Shown one piece after another: positions 26,351 to 38,371 of a DNA stretch of 64,000 nt (within the stretch, counting starts at the first letter, position 1; the number at the start of each line of letters is the position of its first letter). A model generated the notes under the pieces. That model saw nothing but the letters and a program-made list of their open reading frames with translations. It was not told the DNA's origin and ran no database searches. This stretch comes from Arthrobacter sp. ISL-5 (GTDB taxonomy: Bacteria > Actinomycetota > Actinomycetes > Actinomycetales > Micrococcaceae). The translations under genes and the position numbers were made by a program. The DNA is taken from contig NZ_JAGGPM010000002.1 in the NCBI RefSeq assembly GCF_018613835.1, positions 81,131-145,130 of the forward strand, in the 5' to 3' direction.

Positions 26351-27170
26351 GGTCCGGCCCGCGGCGGACGGCACCGGTCCCGCCGCGGGGACCGCCGTCG
26401 CGGTCCACCCGGCGACGCCGGGGCCGGGCGCGGCGCGGTATCCGGCGGACCGGCCCAACCTCTCGCCCGGCTGCACCTACCTGGGCAGTGCTGCCCGGTT
26501 CCCGCGCACCGACGGCGCCTTCAGCCGGTACGTGAACCTGCCGGTGCGGATGCTCCGGGCGCTGCCGGAGAACCTTGACCTGCGCACGGCCGCGCTGATC
26601 GAACCCGCCAGTGTGGCCTGGCACGCCGTGGCACGGGCCGGTGACGTCGCGGGCAAGACCGCCCTGGTGATCGGCAGCGGACCCATCGGCGCGCTGGCCG
26701 TGGCGGTGCTGAAGCGGGCCGGGGCGGCCCGGATCGTCGCCGTCGACATGCACGCCAAACCGCTCGAGATCGCTTCCGCGGTAGGAGCGGATGAGGTGCT
26801 GACGGCCGACGACGCGGAGGCGATCGCCGCCGTCGAGGCCGACGTGGTGATCGAGTCCTCCGGAAGCCACCACGGCCTGGCCTCCGCGATCCAGGGCGCC
26901 GCCCGGGGCGGGACCGTGGTGATGGTGGGCCTGCTGCCCACCGGCCCGCAGCCGGTCCTGATCTCCCTGGCCATCACCCGGGAACTCGACCTCAAGGGCT
27001 CCTTCCGCTTCAACGACGAAATCGACGACGTCATCGCCGCCCTGGCCGACGGCACCCTCCACATCGAACCGGTCATCACCCACGAGTACCCGGTGGAAGA
27101 AGCGCTCGAAGCCTTCGGCGTCGCCCGCAACTCCGCCGAATCCGGGAAGGTGCTGCTGAGCTTCGGCTAA
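26351..27170 (+). pseudogene. L-idonate-5-dehydrogenase-type zinc dehydrogenase, 5' end deleted
   Basis: In frame from about 26365 the DNA encodes AGTAVAVHPATPGPG, then NLSPGCTYLGSAARFPRTDG, GAFSRYVNLPVRMLRALP, the nucleotide motif VIGSGPIGALAVAVL and a normal C-terminus. This matches L-idonate 5-dehydrogenases; the first 70 or so residues, including the start and the first catalytic zinc ligands, are lost. An in-frame GTG at 26532 could start a zinc-less fragment of 212 residues. Gluconate kinase follows 65 bases later, which supports an idonate/gluconate pathway origin. Confidence 0.8.
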
Positions 27171-27235
27171 GCGGAAGTGCCTCCGACGCCGCACGCATCG
27201 CCGCAGGCGGCAAGAACTATTCAAGGAAGAACATC

Positions 27236-27805
27236 ATGATCACGAATCTGCCGCCCCTGGTTGTCATGGGGGTATCCGGCTGCGGAAAGTCCACCATCGG
27301 CGCCCTGCTGGGGGAGCGTCTGGGCGTCCCCTTCTTCGACGGGGACGACTTTCATCCGCCCGCCAACAAGGCCAAGATGGCCGCCGGCATCCCGCTGGAC
27401 GACGATGACCGGGCGCCATGGCTCGCCGAAATCGGAGCTGCCCTGGCAACGCCGCCCGGCGGCGCCGGCGCCGGCATCATCGCCTGCTCGGCGCTCAAAC
27501 GCAGCTACCGCGACCTGCTGCGCAGCTTCGCGCCGGACCTCGTGTTCGTCCATCTTTCCGGCGAGGCAGCGACCATCTCCGCCCGGCTGAGCAGCAGGGC
27601 GCACGAGTACATGCCCAGCAGCCTGCTCGCTTCCCAGCTGGCCACGCTCGAACCGCTGGGACCGGAGGAGGCCCACGTTCTCGCGGACATCCTCGGTGAT
27701 CCGGCATCGCTGGTGGACGGGATCGTCCGCGACCTGGAACTTTCCACTGGCCGTCAGCACGAACCGAGAAGGCAGGACGAATTGGCCGGGACGGCCAGTT
27801 CCTAG
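27236..27805 (+). CDS. gntK: Gluconokinase
   Basis: A 189-residue P-loop kinase that phosphorylates D-gluconate to 6-phosphogluconate for the pentose phosphate or Entner-Doudoroff route. The Walker A motif is GVSGCGKST near residue 11, followed by FFDGDDFHPPANKAKMAAG and IPLDDDDRAPWL, which are diagnostic. IIACSALKRSYRDLLR and the C-terminal HVLADI complete the family pattern. An AAGGAAG ribosome site precedes the ATG. The C-terminal 25 residues are an unconserved tail. Its operon partner has lost its promoter side. Confidence 0.92.
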   Translation: MITNLPPLVVMGVSGCGKSTIGALLGERLGVPFFDGDDFHPPANKAKMAAGIPLDDDDRAPWLAEIGAALATPPGGAGAGIIACSALKRSYRDLLRSFAPDLVFVHLSGEAATISARLSSRAHEYMPSSLLASQLATLEPLGPEEAHVLADILGDPASLVDGIVRDLELSTGRQHEPRRQDELAGTASS

Positions 27806-27808
27806 GTT

Positions 27809-28261
27809 TTATGTTTGGGGCGGAAGCCCGGCGTCGGCTGGTTTGGCGAGCACTATTTCGGTGTTGATAATGACGGCGGAGCACTGGAATTGCGCGCTGC
27901 AGGTTTGCAGAAAGACCGAAGCTGCGGTGGCGCCCGCGTTGAACGCCATCGCATTTGGAACCACTCGAATGGTGACTGTTTGGGCCTTCTTGGTGCAGCT
28001 GAGCTGAGCGTTTCCGCCGCCGCCGGCGATCCGCCCGTCGCTGACTCTTTGGGTGAGTTGGACTACCGGTATTGCGATGATCAGGGCTGGGTCGGTGTCG
28101 CACACGAAAGTGACGGGAACATCCACCGCGGCGCCGTCGGCCACGAGGATTCCCGGCCCCGCGCTCACGAGCGTGGCGGGGGCTGCTTGCGCGGGTGCGG
28201 CGATGGACACGAGGGCGGCGGCAAGAGCGGCCGCGGCGAGGCGGCTTCTGGTGCCTAACAT
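27809..28261 (-). CDS. Hypothetical secreted protein
   Basis: A 150-residue protein with a clear signal peptide (LAAAALAAALVSIAAPAQA, cleavage after AQA). The mature part is beta-rich, with cysteines in TFVCDTDP, AQLSCTKK and LQTCSAQFQC that can form two disulfides. An AAGGGAG ribosome site supports the start. It is convergent with gntK, leaving three bases between stops. No family recognised; a cell-surface role is likely. Confidence 0.72.
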   Translation of the reverse strand: MLGTRSRLAAAALAAALVSIAAPAQAAPATLVSAGPGILVADGAAVDVPVTFVCDTDPALIIAIPVVQLTQRVSDGRIAGGGGNAQLSCTKKAQTVTIRVVPNAMAFNAGATAASVFLQTCSAQFQCSAVIINTEIVLAKPADAGLPPQT

Positions 28262-28472
28262 CGGGTTCTCCCTTGAATGGAAGCGTGGCGTCCTGTGTTC
28301 CGCATTGCCGGCCAGTGCGGTGACCGGGCGCCTTAATGGACGGGGCAAAGCCCCTGACGGCGGCGCCGTTCCGGGCGCCGCCTGATGCGGCCGAAAGTCC
28401 GGTTGGCCGAAGACTACTAACTGCCTGCTTGCGTGACAATAGCCAATTCCAAAGCGTGCAGGTCGGCTAATC

Positions 28473-28503
28473 GGAGGACACGGCGGAGGCCGCCGTGTCC
28501 TCC
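28473..28503. terminator. Orphan terminator-like hairpin between divergent genes
   Basis: Perfect 14-bp arms GGAGGACACGGCGG and CCGCCGTGTCCTCC with a three-base loop. No annotated gene ends here: both neighbours are transcribed away. It may end a small RNA, or be left from a lost gene. Confidence 0.65.
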
Positions 28504-28538
28504 TGCTGGGGGAAAAGAACGCTCTCGTGTGACGCAAA

Positions 28539-28567
28539 TTTTGCATTCGGCCCGGGGAAGGGATAAT
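28539..28567 (+). promoter_or_regulatory. Probable promoter of the glycine operon
   Basis: GATAAT at 28562-28567 makes a good -10; TTTTGC 17 bases upstream is a weak -35. Transcription would start about 35 bases before the first riboswitch aptamer. Confidence 0.5.
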
Positions 28568-28608
28568 CTGTGAGCCGTGTCACCCACCAGTGGCACGGCT
28601 TATGATCT

Positions 28609-28801
28609 GCGGCGGGAGAGTCCTGCCGGTACGTTCAGCAGGCGCCGTAGGAGCAAATCCTCCCCAGGAATCTCTCAGGCCCACGTACCGCCGCGGCAAG
28701 GCAACTCTGGAAAGCAGTCCGGGAAACCGGGCTCACCGACGGTGCAAGTGGCGCGCTGCTCAAGAGCAGGCAAAGCGGAAACTCTCAGGTCCAATACAGA
28801 G
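28609..28801 (+). ncRNA. Tandem glycine riboswitch (two aptamers)
   Basis: Two consecutive glycine aptamers. Aptamer 1 (28609-28694) has GCGGGAGAG, GCCGTAGGAGCAAATCC and GGAATCTCTCAGGC, with closing stem GCGGC/GCCGC. Aptamer 2 (about 28704-28801) has CTCTGGAAAG, CACCGACGGTGCAAG, GCAAAGCGGAAACTCTCAGG and closing stem CTCTG/CAGAG. These are the conserved gcvT-motif blocks. Tandem glycine riboswitches usually switch the glycine cleavage operon on when glycine is abundant, which fits the genes that follow. Confidence 0.95.
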
Positions 28802-28822
28802 CGGGGAGGAACCCGAATCATC

Positions 28823-28840
28823 GTGGCACCTCGGTGCCAC
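28823..28840 (+). promoter_or_regulatory. Hairpin between riboswitch and gcvP start
   Basis: GTGGCACC, TC, GGTGCCAC: 8-bp arms just after the second aptamer and about 20 bases before the gcvP ATG. It may be the expression platform, acting as a short terminator or by controlling access to the GGAG ribosome site at 28850-28853. It has no U-run. Confidence 0.6.
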
Positions 28841-28860
28841 CTGAATTATGGAGTTCCTCA

Positions 28861-31713
<2,853 letters not shown>

Positions 31714-31723
31714 GGATTCCGTG

Positions 31724-32860
31724 ATGACTGAGAACTACACCGCTCTCTACGAAGAGCACAAGAAAGCCGGCGCCTCCTTCACCGACTTCGGCGGCTGGCA
31801 GATGCCGCTGAAGTACGCTTCGGAGCTGTCCGAGCACCACGCCGTGCGCAACGCCTCCGGCCTGTTCGACCTCTCCCACATGGGCGAAGTCTGGGTCACC
31901 GGCCCGGACGCCGCAGCATTCCTGGACTATGCCCTGGCAGGCAAGCTGTCGGCGGTCGCCGTCGGCAAGGCCAAGTACTCGCTGATCTGTCAGGAAGACG
32001 GCGGCATCATCGATGACCTGATCTCCTACCGCCGGGCCGACGACACGTACCTGGTGGTCCCCAACGCCGGCAACGCCGTGGTGGTGGCCGCGGCACTGGC
32101 CGAGCGGGCCCGTTCCGGAAAAGAAGGCGGCTTCGACGTCACCGTCGAGGATGTGTCCGCCCAGACGTCCCTGATCGCAGTCCAGGGCCCGAACGCCGAG
32201 GCCATCCTGCTGACGCTGGTCCCCGCCGAACAGCACTCGCTGGTCACGGAGCTCAAGTACTACGCCGCGGTTGAGGTCGAAATCAACGGTCAGGAGCTGC
32301 TGCTGGCACGCACCGGGTACACCGGCGAGGATGGCTTCGAGATCTACGTTCCCAACGAGGACGCAGCTGGCCTGTGGGAGGCATTGCTGGAAACGGGTGC
32401 CGGCCACGGGCTCATCCCCGCCGGCCTGGCCTGCCGCGACTCGCTCCGCCTGGAAGCCGGCATGCCGCTCTACGGCAACGAGCTCTCCCGCGAAGGCAAC
32501 CCCTACGCCGCAGGCCTGGGCCCGGTTGTCTCGCTCGCCAAGGAATCGGACTTCATCGGCAAGGCTGCCCTGAGCGAGCTCAAGACAGCCGGCGCCGGCT
32601 CCACCACCGGACGCAAGCTGGTCGGCCTCAAGGGCCTGGGCCGCCGGGCCGGCCGCGGGCACTACCCGGTCCTCAAGGACGGCAACGTTGTTGGCGAAGT
32701 GACCTCGGGACAGCCCAGCCCGACTCTGGGTTACCCGATCGCCATGGCCTATGTCGACGTCGAGTTCACCGAGCCCGGCACCGCCCTGGACATCGACCTC
32801 CGCGGCAAGGCGGAGCCCTTCGAAGTCGTCGCACTGCCGTTCTACAAGCGCCAAAAGTAG
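31724..32860 (+). CDS. gcvT: Aminomethyltransferase, T protein
   Basis: A 378-residue THF-dependent aminomethyltransferase that releases ammonia and forms methylene-THF from the aminomethyl-lipoyl GcvH. Diagnostic stretches are FTDFGGWQMPLKYASEL at the start, GLFDLSHMGE with the catalytic Asp region, ARTGYTGEDGFEIYVP in the middle and GEVTSGQPSPTLGYPIAMAY near the end. It starts 11 bases after gcvP. A 140-base gap with a conserved element separates it from gcvH. Confidence 0.97.
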   Translation: MTENYTALYEEHKKAGASFTDFGGWQMPLKYASELSEHHAVRNASGLFDLSHMGEVWVTGPDAAAFLDYALAGKLSAVAVGKAKYSLICQEDGGIIDDLISYRRADDTYLVVPNAGNAVVVAAALAERARSGKEGGFDVTVEDVSAQTSLIAVQGPNAEAILLTLVPAEQHSLVTELKYYAAVEVEINGQELLLARTGYTGEDGFEIYVPNEDAAGLWEALLETGAGHGLIPAGLACRDSLRLEAGMPLYGNELSREGNPYAAGLGPVVSLAKESDFIGKAALSELKTAGAGSTTGRKLVGLKGLGRRAGRGHYPVLKDGNVVGEVTSGQPSPTLGYPIAMAYVDVEFTEPGTALDIDLRGKAEPFEVVALPFYKRQK

Positions 32861-32883
32861 TCCCTGGACTGTCAGCGGTTCCC

Positions 32884-32942
32884 GACTCCGGGATCGGCTG
32901 GCCCCAGTTTTCACGCGTGCTGCTCCTTCGTCGCTTTGACGG
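32884..32942. repeat. 59-bp repeat element, copy A (gcvT-gcvH gap)
   Basis: About 87 percent identical to 34724-34782 (8 differences in about 60 bases). The invariant core starts GGCCCCAGTTTTCACGCG. Both copies lie soon after a stop codon in gaps of the glycine operon. Confidence 0.75.
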
Positions 32943-33000
32943 AGGAATTCGGTTTCCTGTCGCTGTACGGAACCAAAGATTTCAAACGTAAGGAAAAAAC

Positions 33001-33384
33001 ATGAGCAAAGTAGTTGCTGAACTGAAGTACTCCGCAGAGCACGAGTGGGTTGCTGCTGACGGGGCGGGGCCTGTGGGGATTGGTATCTCCGCAGTGGCTG
33101 CCGATGCCTTGGGCGACATCGTGTATGTTGACCTGCCCGAGGTCGGTTCGACCGTCACGGCGGGGGAGACCTGCGGCGAGGTGGAGTCCACCAAGTCCGT
33201 TTCGGACCTGTACGCACCGGTGACGGGCGAGGTTGTCGAGATCAATGATGAGGTTGTTTCGGATCCGGCGCTGATCAACAGCGATCCCTACGGCGCCGGC
33301 TGGCTGTTCAAGGTGGCCGTGACCGAAGAAGGCCCGCTGATGTCCGCTGAAGAGTACGCGGCAACCAACGGCGGCGAGCTGTGA
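33001..33384 (+). CDS. gcvH: Glycine cleavage system H protein
   Basis: A 127-residue lipoyl carrier that shuttles the aminomethyl group between GcvP, GcvT and the dihydrolipoyl dehydrogenase. The lipoyl lysine is in [15 protein letters not shown], about residue 65, and EHEWV near the start is typical. An AAGGA ribosome site precedes the ATG. It overlaps the next gene by four bases (GTGA). No L-protein gene is present in this window; a shared dihydrolipoyl dehydrogenase elsewhere is expected. Confidence 0.97.
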   Translation: MSKVVAELKYSAEHEWVAADGAGPVGIGISAVAADALGDIVYVDLPEVGSTVTAGETCGEVESTKSVSDLYAPVTGEVVEINDEVVSDPALINSDPYGAGWLFKVAVTEEGPLMSAEEYAATNGGEL

Positions 33385-34709
33385 GCCCGGCAACGGGAGC
33401 GGTCGCTGCCGCTTTTGAGCAGGTCGTTTCCCCGTCCCTGGACGCGGAGTTGTCCGCGCTGGATCCGGAGATCGCGGCCAAGATCGACGACGAACTGACC
33501 CGCCAGCGCACCGGGCTGGAGATGATTGCGTCAGAGAACCACACCGCGGTTGCCGTGATGCAGGCGCAGGGTTCGGTGCTGACCAACAAGTACGCCGAGG
33601 GCTACCCGGGCAAGCGGTACTACGGCGGCTGCGAGCACGTTGACGTGATCGAGCAGCTCGCGATCGACCGGGTGAAGGCCCTGTTCGGCGCCGAGTACGC
33701 GAACGTCCAGCCGCACTCGGGCGCGCAGGCGAACGCCTCGGTGATGCACGCGCTGATCAAACCCGGTGACACCATCATGGGCCTGAACCTGGCGCACGGC
33801 GGCCACCTCACGCACGGGATGCGGATTAACTTCTCCGGCCGGCTGTACAACGTCATCCCCTACCAGGTCCGCGAGGAGGACCACCGGATCGACATGGCCG
33901 AGGTGGAGCGCCTCGCCCAGGAGCACAAGCCGGCCCTGATCGTGGCCGGCTGGTCCGCCTACGCACGCCAGCTGGACTTCGCCGAGTTCCGCCGGATCGC
34001 CGACTCCGTGGGCGCGTACCTGATGGTGGACATGGCGCACTTCGCCGGGCTTGTTGCCGCCGGGCTGCACCCTTCCCCGGTGCCGCACGCGCACGTGACC
34101 ACGTCCACGACGCACAAGACCTTGGCGGGTCCGCGCGGCGGGATCATCCTGTCCAACGACGCCGATATCGCCAAGAAGATCAACTCGGCGGTGTTCCCGG
34201 GCCAGCAGGGCGGGCCGCTGGAGCACGTGATCGCGGGCAAGGCCGTGGCCTTCAAGATCGCGGCCTCGGAGGAGTTCCGGGAGCGCCAGGAGCGCGTCCT
34301 GGCCGGTGCCCGGATCCTGGCCGAGCGGCTGGTCCAGCCGGACGTCACCGCCAAGGGCATCAACGTGATCTCCGGCGGCACCGACGTGCACCTGGTGCTC
34401 GTGGACCTGCGCGACTGCGAGCTCGACGGCCAGCAGGCCGAGGACCGCCTCGCGGAAATCGACATCACCGTCAACCGCAACGCGGTGCCGTTCGATCCGC
34501 GCCCGCCGATGGTAACCTCGGGGCTGCGGATCGGCACCCCGGCGCTGGCGACCCGAGGGTTCGGCGAGGCCGCCTTCGCGGAGGTCGCGGACATCATTGC
34601 CGAGGCCCTGATAGCCGAGCCCGGCACCGACCTGTCGGGCCTGCGCTCCCGGGTCGAGGCCCTCGCCGAAGCCCACCCGCTCTACCCGGCCGTGGCGAAC
34701 CTCGCCTGA
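33381..34709 (+). CDS. glyA: Serine hydroxymethyltransferase
   Basis: A 442-residue PLP enzyme that joins glycine and methylene-THF to serine, or the reverse. [34 protein letters not shown] and the PLP lysine in [14 protein letters not shown] (about residue 246) identify it. It starts at GTG, overlapping gcvH by four bases, which indicates translational coupling. Placed here it converts the methylene-THF from glycine cleavage plus a second glycine into serine for the next enzyme. Confidence 0.96.
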   Translation: MSPATGAVAAAFEQVVSPSLDAELSALDPEIAAKIDDELTRQRTGLEMIASENHTAVAVMQAQGSVLTNKYAEGYPGKRYYGGCEHVDVIEQLAIDRVKALFGAEYANVQPHSGAQANASVMHALIKPGDTIMGLNLAHGGHLTHGMRINFSGRLYNVIPYQVREEDHRIDMAEVERLAQEHKPALIVAGWSAYARQLDFAEFRRIADSVGAYLMVDMAHFAGLVAAGLHPSPVPHAHVTTSTTHKTLAGPRGGIILSNDADIAKKINSAVFPGQQGGPLEHVIAGKAVAFKIAASEEFRERQERVLAGARILAERLVQPDVTAKGINVISGGTDVHLVLVDLRDCELDGQQAEDRLAEIDITVNRNAVPFDPRPPMVTSGLRIGTPALATRGFGEAAFAEVADIIAEALIAEPGTDLSGLRSRVEALAEAHPLYPAVANLA

Positions 34710-34723
34710 CTTCCAACGGAGCT

Positions 34724-34782
34724 GGCTCCGGGTCCGGCAGGCCCCAGTTTTCACGCGTGCTGCTCGTACCTCGCTTTGACGC
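34724..34782. repeat. 59-bp repeat element, copy B (glyA-sdaA gap)
   Basis: Second copy of the element at 32884, with the same core and the same offset from the upstream stop codon (about 15-24 bases). The remainder of the 289-base gap up to sdaA (34783-34998) holds no credible gene; it is GC-rich with short hairpins and ends in the AAGGAA ribosome site of sdaA. Confidence 0.75.
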
Positions 34783-34998
34783 ACGCTTTCGAAAACCGCG
34801 GCCTGTCAGCCCCTCGGCGGGGCCGTCGCCTTGGTGACGGGGCAGCGGTGGCTGGGCGGGTTCCGGAAGCGTGCGTCTAAGGGAGCGTCACGTCCGGTCA
34901 GCGGGCGTCTTCGCGACCGAGCACGCGGAGGAATCCGGCCAGGCGCCACCCATCCCGACTACCTCCCCGCCCGTCCACTTACCAAGTAAGGAATTGCA

Positions 34999-36426
34999 AT
35001 GGCTGTTGGAGTCTTTGACCTTTTTTCCATCGGAATAGGACCGTCCAGTTCGCACACGGTAGGTCCGATGCGGGCTGCCGCGGTGTTCGCCGAGGAGCTC
35101 AAGTCCTTCGGACAGCTGGCGAGGGTGGCGGCGCTGCGGGTGGACCTGTACGGCTCGCTGGCGGCGACCGGGCACGGCCACGGCACCATGACGGCCATCC
35201 TGCTCGGCCTGGAGGGCTTCCACCCCGAGCTGATCCTGCCTGACGAGGTGGAGGAGCGGCTCGCGGCCATCGCCGAGACCGGAACGCTGCAGCTCGCCGG
35301 TGCTGGCGATGGGAACGGTGTTCCCCTGCCCTACGGCGTGAAGGACATGATCCTGCGCCCGCTGACCGTCCTGCCGCGGCACACCAACGGCATGACCTTC
35401 ACCGTCTCCGACTCCGACGGCGAAGTGCTGCACAGTGCCACCTTTTTCTCGGTGGGCGGCGGCTTCATCGTGCGTGAAGGTGAGGAGGACGCGGCTCAGC
35501 TGGAACTTGAGGCGTCCAAGAAGGAACTGCCGTTGCCGTTCCGGACCGCGGCGGAGCTGCTCAAGCACTGCCAGAACACGTCGCTGGGCATCAGCGATGT
35601 CATGCGGATCAATGAAGAAGACAGCCGCACCGAGGAGGAGATCCGCGAGGGCCTGCTGCACATCTACTCGGTGATGGAGGGCTGCGTGGAAACCAGCCTC
35701 AAGCGTGAAGGCCTGCTGCCCGGCGGGCTGAAGGTCCGCCGTCGTGCGCCGGACTGGCACGAACGGCTGCTGAAGGAGAGCCGGGACCATGATCCCGACT
35801 ACCGGGACCCGAAGTACTGGCAGGAATGGGTGAACCTGATCGCCCTGGCCGTGAACGAGGAGAACGCCTCCGGCGGCAGGGTGGTGACCGCCCCCACGAA
35901 CGGCGCCGCGGGCATCATCCCTGCCGTGCTCTACTACGCGCTGCACTTCGCGCCCGGCATGGACCAGGCGACCCAGCAGGACCGCGATGACGTCGTGGTG
36001 AAGTTCCTGCTCACCGCCGGCGCCATCGGGGTCCTCTACAAGGAACAGGCCTCCATCTCCGGGGCCGAGGTGGGCTGCCAGGGCGAGGTGGGGTCGGCGT
36101 CGTCGATGGCGGCCGCCGGCCTGGCCGAGGTCATGGGCGGCACGCCGGCGCAGGTGGAGAACGCCGCGGAAATCGCGATGGAGCACAACCTGGGCCTGAC
36201 CTGCGATCCGATCGGCGGGCTGGTCCAGGTGCCCTGCATCGAACGCAATGCCATCGCCGCCGCGAAGGCCATCAACGCCGCCAAGATGGCCCTCTGGGGC
36301 GACGGCTCGCACCGGGTCTCCCTTGACGAGGTCATCGTGACCATGCGCGAGACGGGCAAGGACATGAGCTCCAAATACAAGGAAACCGCCATGGGCGGCC
36401 TCGCCGTCAACGTCGTGGAGTGCTGA
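34999..36426 (+). CDS. sdaA: L-serine ammonia-lyase (iron-sulfur type)
   Basis: A 475-residue single-chain L-serine dehydratase giving pyruvate and ammonia. The opening [19 protein letters not shown] is diagnostic. Cysteines for the [4Fe-4S] cluster are in [11 protein letters not shown] and [18 protein letters not shown]. An AAGGAA ribosome site lies seven bases before the ATG. In the operon it drains the serine made by GlyA into central metabolism. It is separated from glyA by 289 bases, so it may also have its own promoter. Confidence 0.96.
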   Translation: MAVGVFDLFSIGIGPSSSHTVGPMRAAAVFAEELKSFGQLARVAALRVDLYGSLAATGHGHGTMTAILLGLEGFHPELILPDEVEERLAAIAETGTLQLAGAGDGNGVPLPYGVKDMILRPLTVLPRHTNGMTFTVSDSDGEVLHSATFFSVGGGFIVREGEEDAAQLELEASKKELPLPFRTAAELLKHCQNTSLGISDVMRINEEDSRTEEEIREGLLHIYSVMEGCVETSLKREGLLPGGLKVRRRAPDWHERLLKESRDHDPDYRDPKYWQEWVNLIALAVNEENASGGRVVTAPTNGAAGIIPAVLYYALHFAPGMDQATQQDRDDVVVKFLLTAGAIGVLYKEQASISGAEVGCQGEVGSASSMAAAGLAEVMGGTPAQVENAAEIAMEHNLGLTCDPIGGLVQVPCIERNAIAAAKAINAAKMALWGDGSHRVSLDEVIVTMRETGKDMSSKYKETAMGGLAVNVVEC

Positions 36427-36491
36427 CCGGCAGGTCCGCTCCAGCACCAACAACTGCCGGACTACCGGCGCCGCACGAAGGAAAGAGAACA

Positions 36492-37499
36492 ATGACACTG
36501 GCACCAGAAGGCCGGAAGATGCTGCGTATCGAGCAGCGCAATGCGGCCACCCCGGTGGAGCGCAAGCCGGAATGGATCAAGGCCAAGGTCCAGATGGGCC
36601 CGGAGTTCGTCCAGCTCAAGAACCTCGTCAAAAAGGAGGGCCTCCACACCGTGTGTGAGGAGGCCGGCTGCCCCAACATCTTCGAATGCTGGGAAGACAA
36701 GGAAGCCACGTTCCTGATCGGCGGCTCCGAATGCACCCGTCGCTGCGACTTCTGCCAGATCGACACCGGCAAGCCCTCCCCGGTGGACATGTTCGAACCC
36801 ACCAAGGTGGCCCGCTCCGTCCAGGCGATGCAGCTGCGCTACGCCACCGTCACCGGCGTGGCCCGGGACGACCTCGCCGACGAGGGCGTCTGGCTCTACG
36901 CCGAAACGGTCCGCAAGATCCACGAACTGAACCCGGGCACCGGCGTCGAACTCCTGATCCCGGACTTCTCCGGCAAGCCCGAACACATCCAGGCGATCTG
37001 CGACTCCAAGCCCGAGGTCTTCGCCCACAACGTCGAGACCGTGCCGCGGATCTTCAAGCGCATCCGCCCCGCCTTCCACTACGACCGCTCGCTGGATGTC
37101 ATCACCCAGGGCCGGAACCTGGGCATGGTCACCAAGTCCAACCTGATCCTGGGCATGGGCGAAACCCGCGAGGAAATCTCCGAGGCCCTGCGGGACCTGC
37201 ACCAGGCCGGCTGTGACCTGATCACCATCACCCAGTACCTGCGCCCGTCCGAACGCCACCTCCCGGTGGACCGCTGGGTCAAGCCGCAGGAATTCGTGGA
37301 CCTGCAGCAGGAAGCGGACGAGATCGGCTTCCTCGGCGTGATGAGCGGCCCGCTCGTGCGGTCCTCGTACCGTGCCGGCCGGCTCTGGGCCACCGCCATG
37401 CGCAAGAAGGGCTGGGAAATCCCGGCCGAACTGGCGCACATCGAAAGCTCCGGCAGCACCCGACAGGAAGCCAGCTCACTGCTCGCGGCCACTGCCTGA
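36492..37499 (+). CDS. lipA: Lipoyl synthase
   Basis: A 335-residue radical-SAM enzyme that inserts two sulfurs into octanoyl chains on proteins such as GcvH. The auxiliary cluster cysteines are in [12 protein letters not shown], and the radical-SAM cluster in CTRRCDFC. The family-specific [19 protein letters not shown] and the late [13 protein letters not shown] are present, the latter with the conserved C-terminal serine. Linked to gcvH, it probably supplies lipoate when the glycine system is induced. Whether this is the only lipA of the genome cannot be told here. Confidence 0.96.
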   Translation: MTLAPEGRKMLRIEQRNAATPVERKPEWIKAKVQMGPEFVQLKNLVKKEGLHTVCEEAGCPNIFECWEDKEATFLIGGSECTRRCDFCQIDTGKPSPVDMFEPTKVARSVQAMQLRYATVTGVARDDLADEGVWLYAETVRKIHELNPGTGVELLIPDFSGKPEHIQAICDSKPEVFAHNVETVPRIFKRIRPAFHYDRSLDVITQGRNLGMVTKSNLILGMGETREEISEALRDLHQAGCDLITITQYLRPSERHLPVDRWVKPQEFVDLQQEADEIGFLGVMSGPLVRSSYRAGRLWATAMRKKGWEIPAELAHIESSGSTRQEASSLLAATA

Positions 37500-37534
37500 C
37501 TTCGCAGACCCACCCTGATGTTCAGAGAGGACCA

Positions 37535-38371
37535 ATGATGTTCCCCATCAGAATTGAAATCATCCCTTCGGAGGGAATCGTTGAGCGGGTCAAGGCCCTG
37601 GTGCCCTTGGCCACAACGCTCACCGTAACGTGCCTGCCCCATCACGGCATCGAGCGGACCATGCGCGCCGCGGTGGAGCTGAGCGTGCTGGGCTACAAAG
37701 TGATCCCGCATCTCGCGGCGCGGAGCCTGCATAGCCGTGCCGACCTCACCGGAATCCTCCGCGACTGCGACGTTGCCGGCATCGGCGAAGTGTTCGTGAT
37801 CGGCGGAGACCGGAAGCAGCCGGCCGGCCCGTACGAGTCCGCCCTTCCGGTGCTGGAAGACATCGCGCAGTACTCCGGCGGAATGATGCGGGCAGGCGTC
37901 GCGGGCTACCCGGAGGGCCACCCCTCCATTGGCCCCGTGGACGTGCTGGACTCCCTGCTGGCCAAGCAGCACCTGGCTTCTCACGTTGTCACGCAGATGT
38001 GCTTCTCCGCGCAGAAAATCCTTGATTACGCGGCGCTCCTGCGCCGCGAAGGCGTGCAGCTGCCCGTCTGGGCCGGGGTGGCGGGGTCCGTTCCGCGGAC
38101 CAAGCTGGTCTCCCTGGCGACGCAGATCGGCGTCGGAAGTTCTTTGAAGTTCCTGAGCCGCAAGGGTCCGCTGGCCCGCAAACTCCTGAGTGGCGACAGC
38201 TACCAGCCGCACAGCCTGGTGACCGGGCTGGAAAGCCAGCCCGGCGACATCGCGGGCATTCATCTCTACAGCTTCAACAGCCTTGATTCGGTTCCCGGCG
38301 GGCCGGGTCAGGCGCCAGCACCAGCAGCACTCCAGCAAGCATTGATTCGAGGAGCAGCACGTGACAACTGA
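37535..38371 (+). CDS. Methylenetetrahydrofolate reductase family protein
   Basis: A 278-residue MetF-like flavoprotein. PIRIEIIPSEGIVERVKALV contains the catalytic glutamate region, VIPHLAARSLHSRADL matches the folate-site loop, and EVFVIGGDRKQPAG the conserved GG-D motif. MetF reduces methylene-THF to methyl-THF. In a glycine-degrading operon the enzyme may run as a one-carbon sink. It is divergent from housekeeping MetF, with the first residues shortened. Its end overlaps the permease start by 11 bases. Confidence 0.9.
   Translation: MMFPIRIEIIPSEGIVERVKALVPLATTLTVTCLPHHGIERTMRAAVELSVLGYKVIPHLAARSLHSRADLTGILRDCDVAGIGEVFVIGGDRKQPAGPYESALPVLEDIAQYSGGMMRAGVAGYPEGHPSIGPVDVLDSLLAKQHLASHVVTQMCFSAQKILDYAALLRREGVQLPVWAGVAGSVPRTKLVSLATQIGVGSSLKFLSRKGPLARKLLSGDSYQPHSLVTGLESQPGDIAGIHLYSFNSLDSVPGGPGQAPAPAALQQALIRGAARDN

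Larger units (their letters stand above)
28262..28608. other. Upstream region of the glycine operon
   Basis: About 350 bases with no credible gene. It holds the promoter of the secreted-protein gene at the left, an isolated perfect hairpin at 28473-28503, and a probable promoter of the glycine operon at the right. Confidence 0.5.

Noticed and set aside
34783..34998. A second riboswitch before sdaA
   Set aside because: The gap is GC-rich with short hairpins, but I could not match the conserved blocks of glycine, THF or other known aptamers. Only the 59-bp repeat at its left end is clear.
34888..36504. Open frame of 538 codons opposite sdaA
   Set aside because: It mirrors sdaA codons and has no recognisable fold; sdaA has all its cluster cysteines and a ribosome site.
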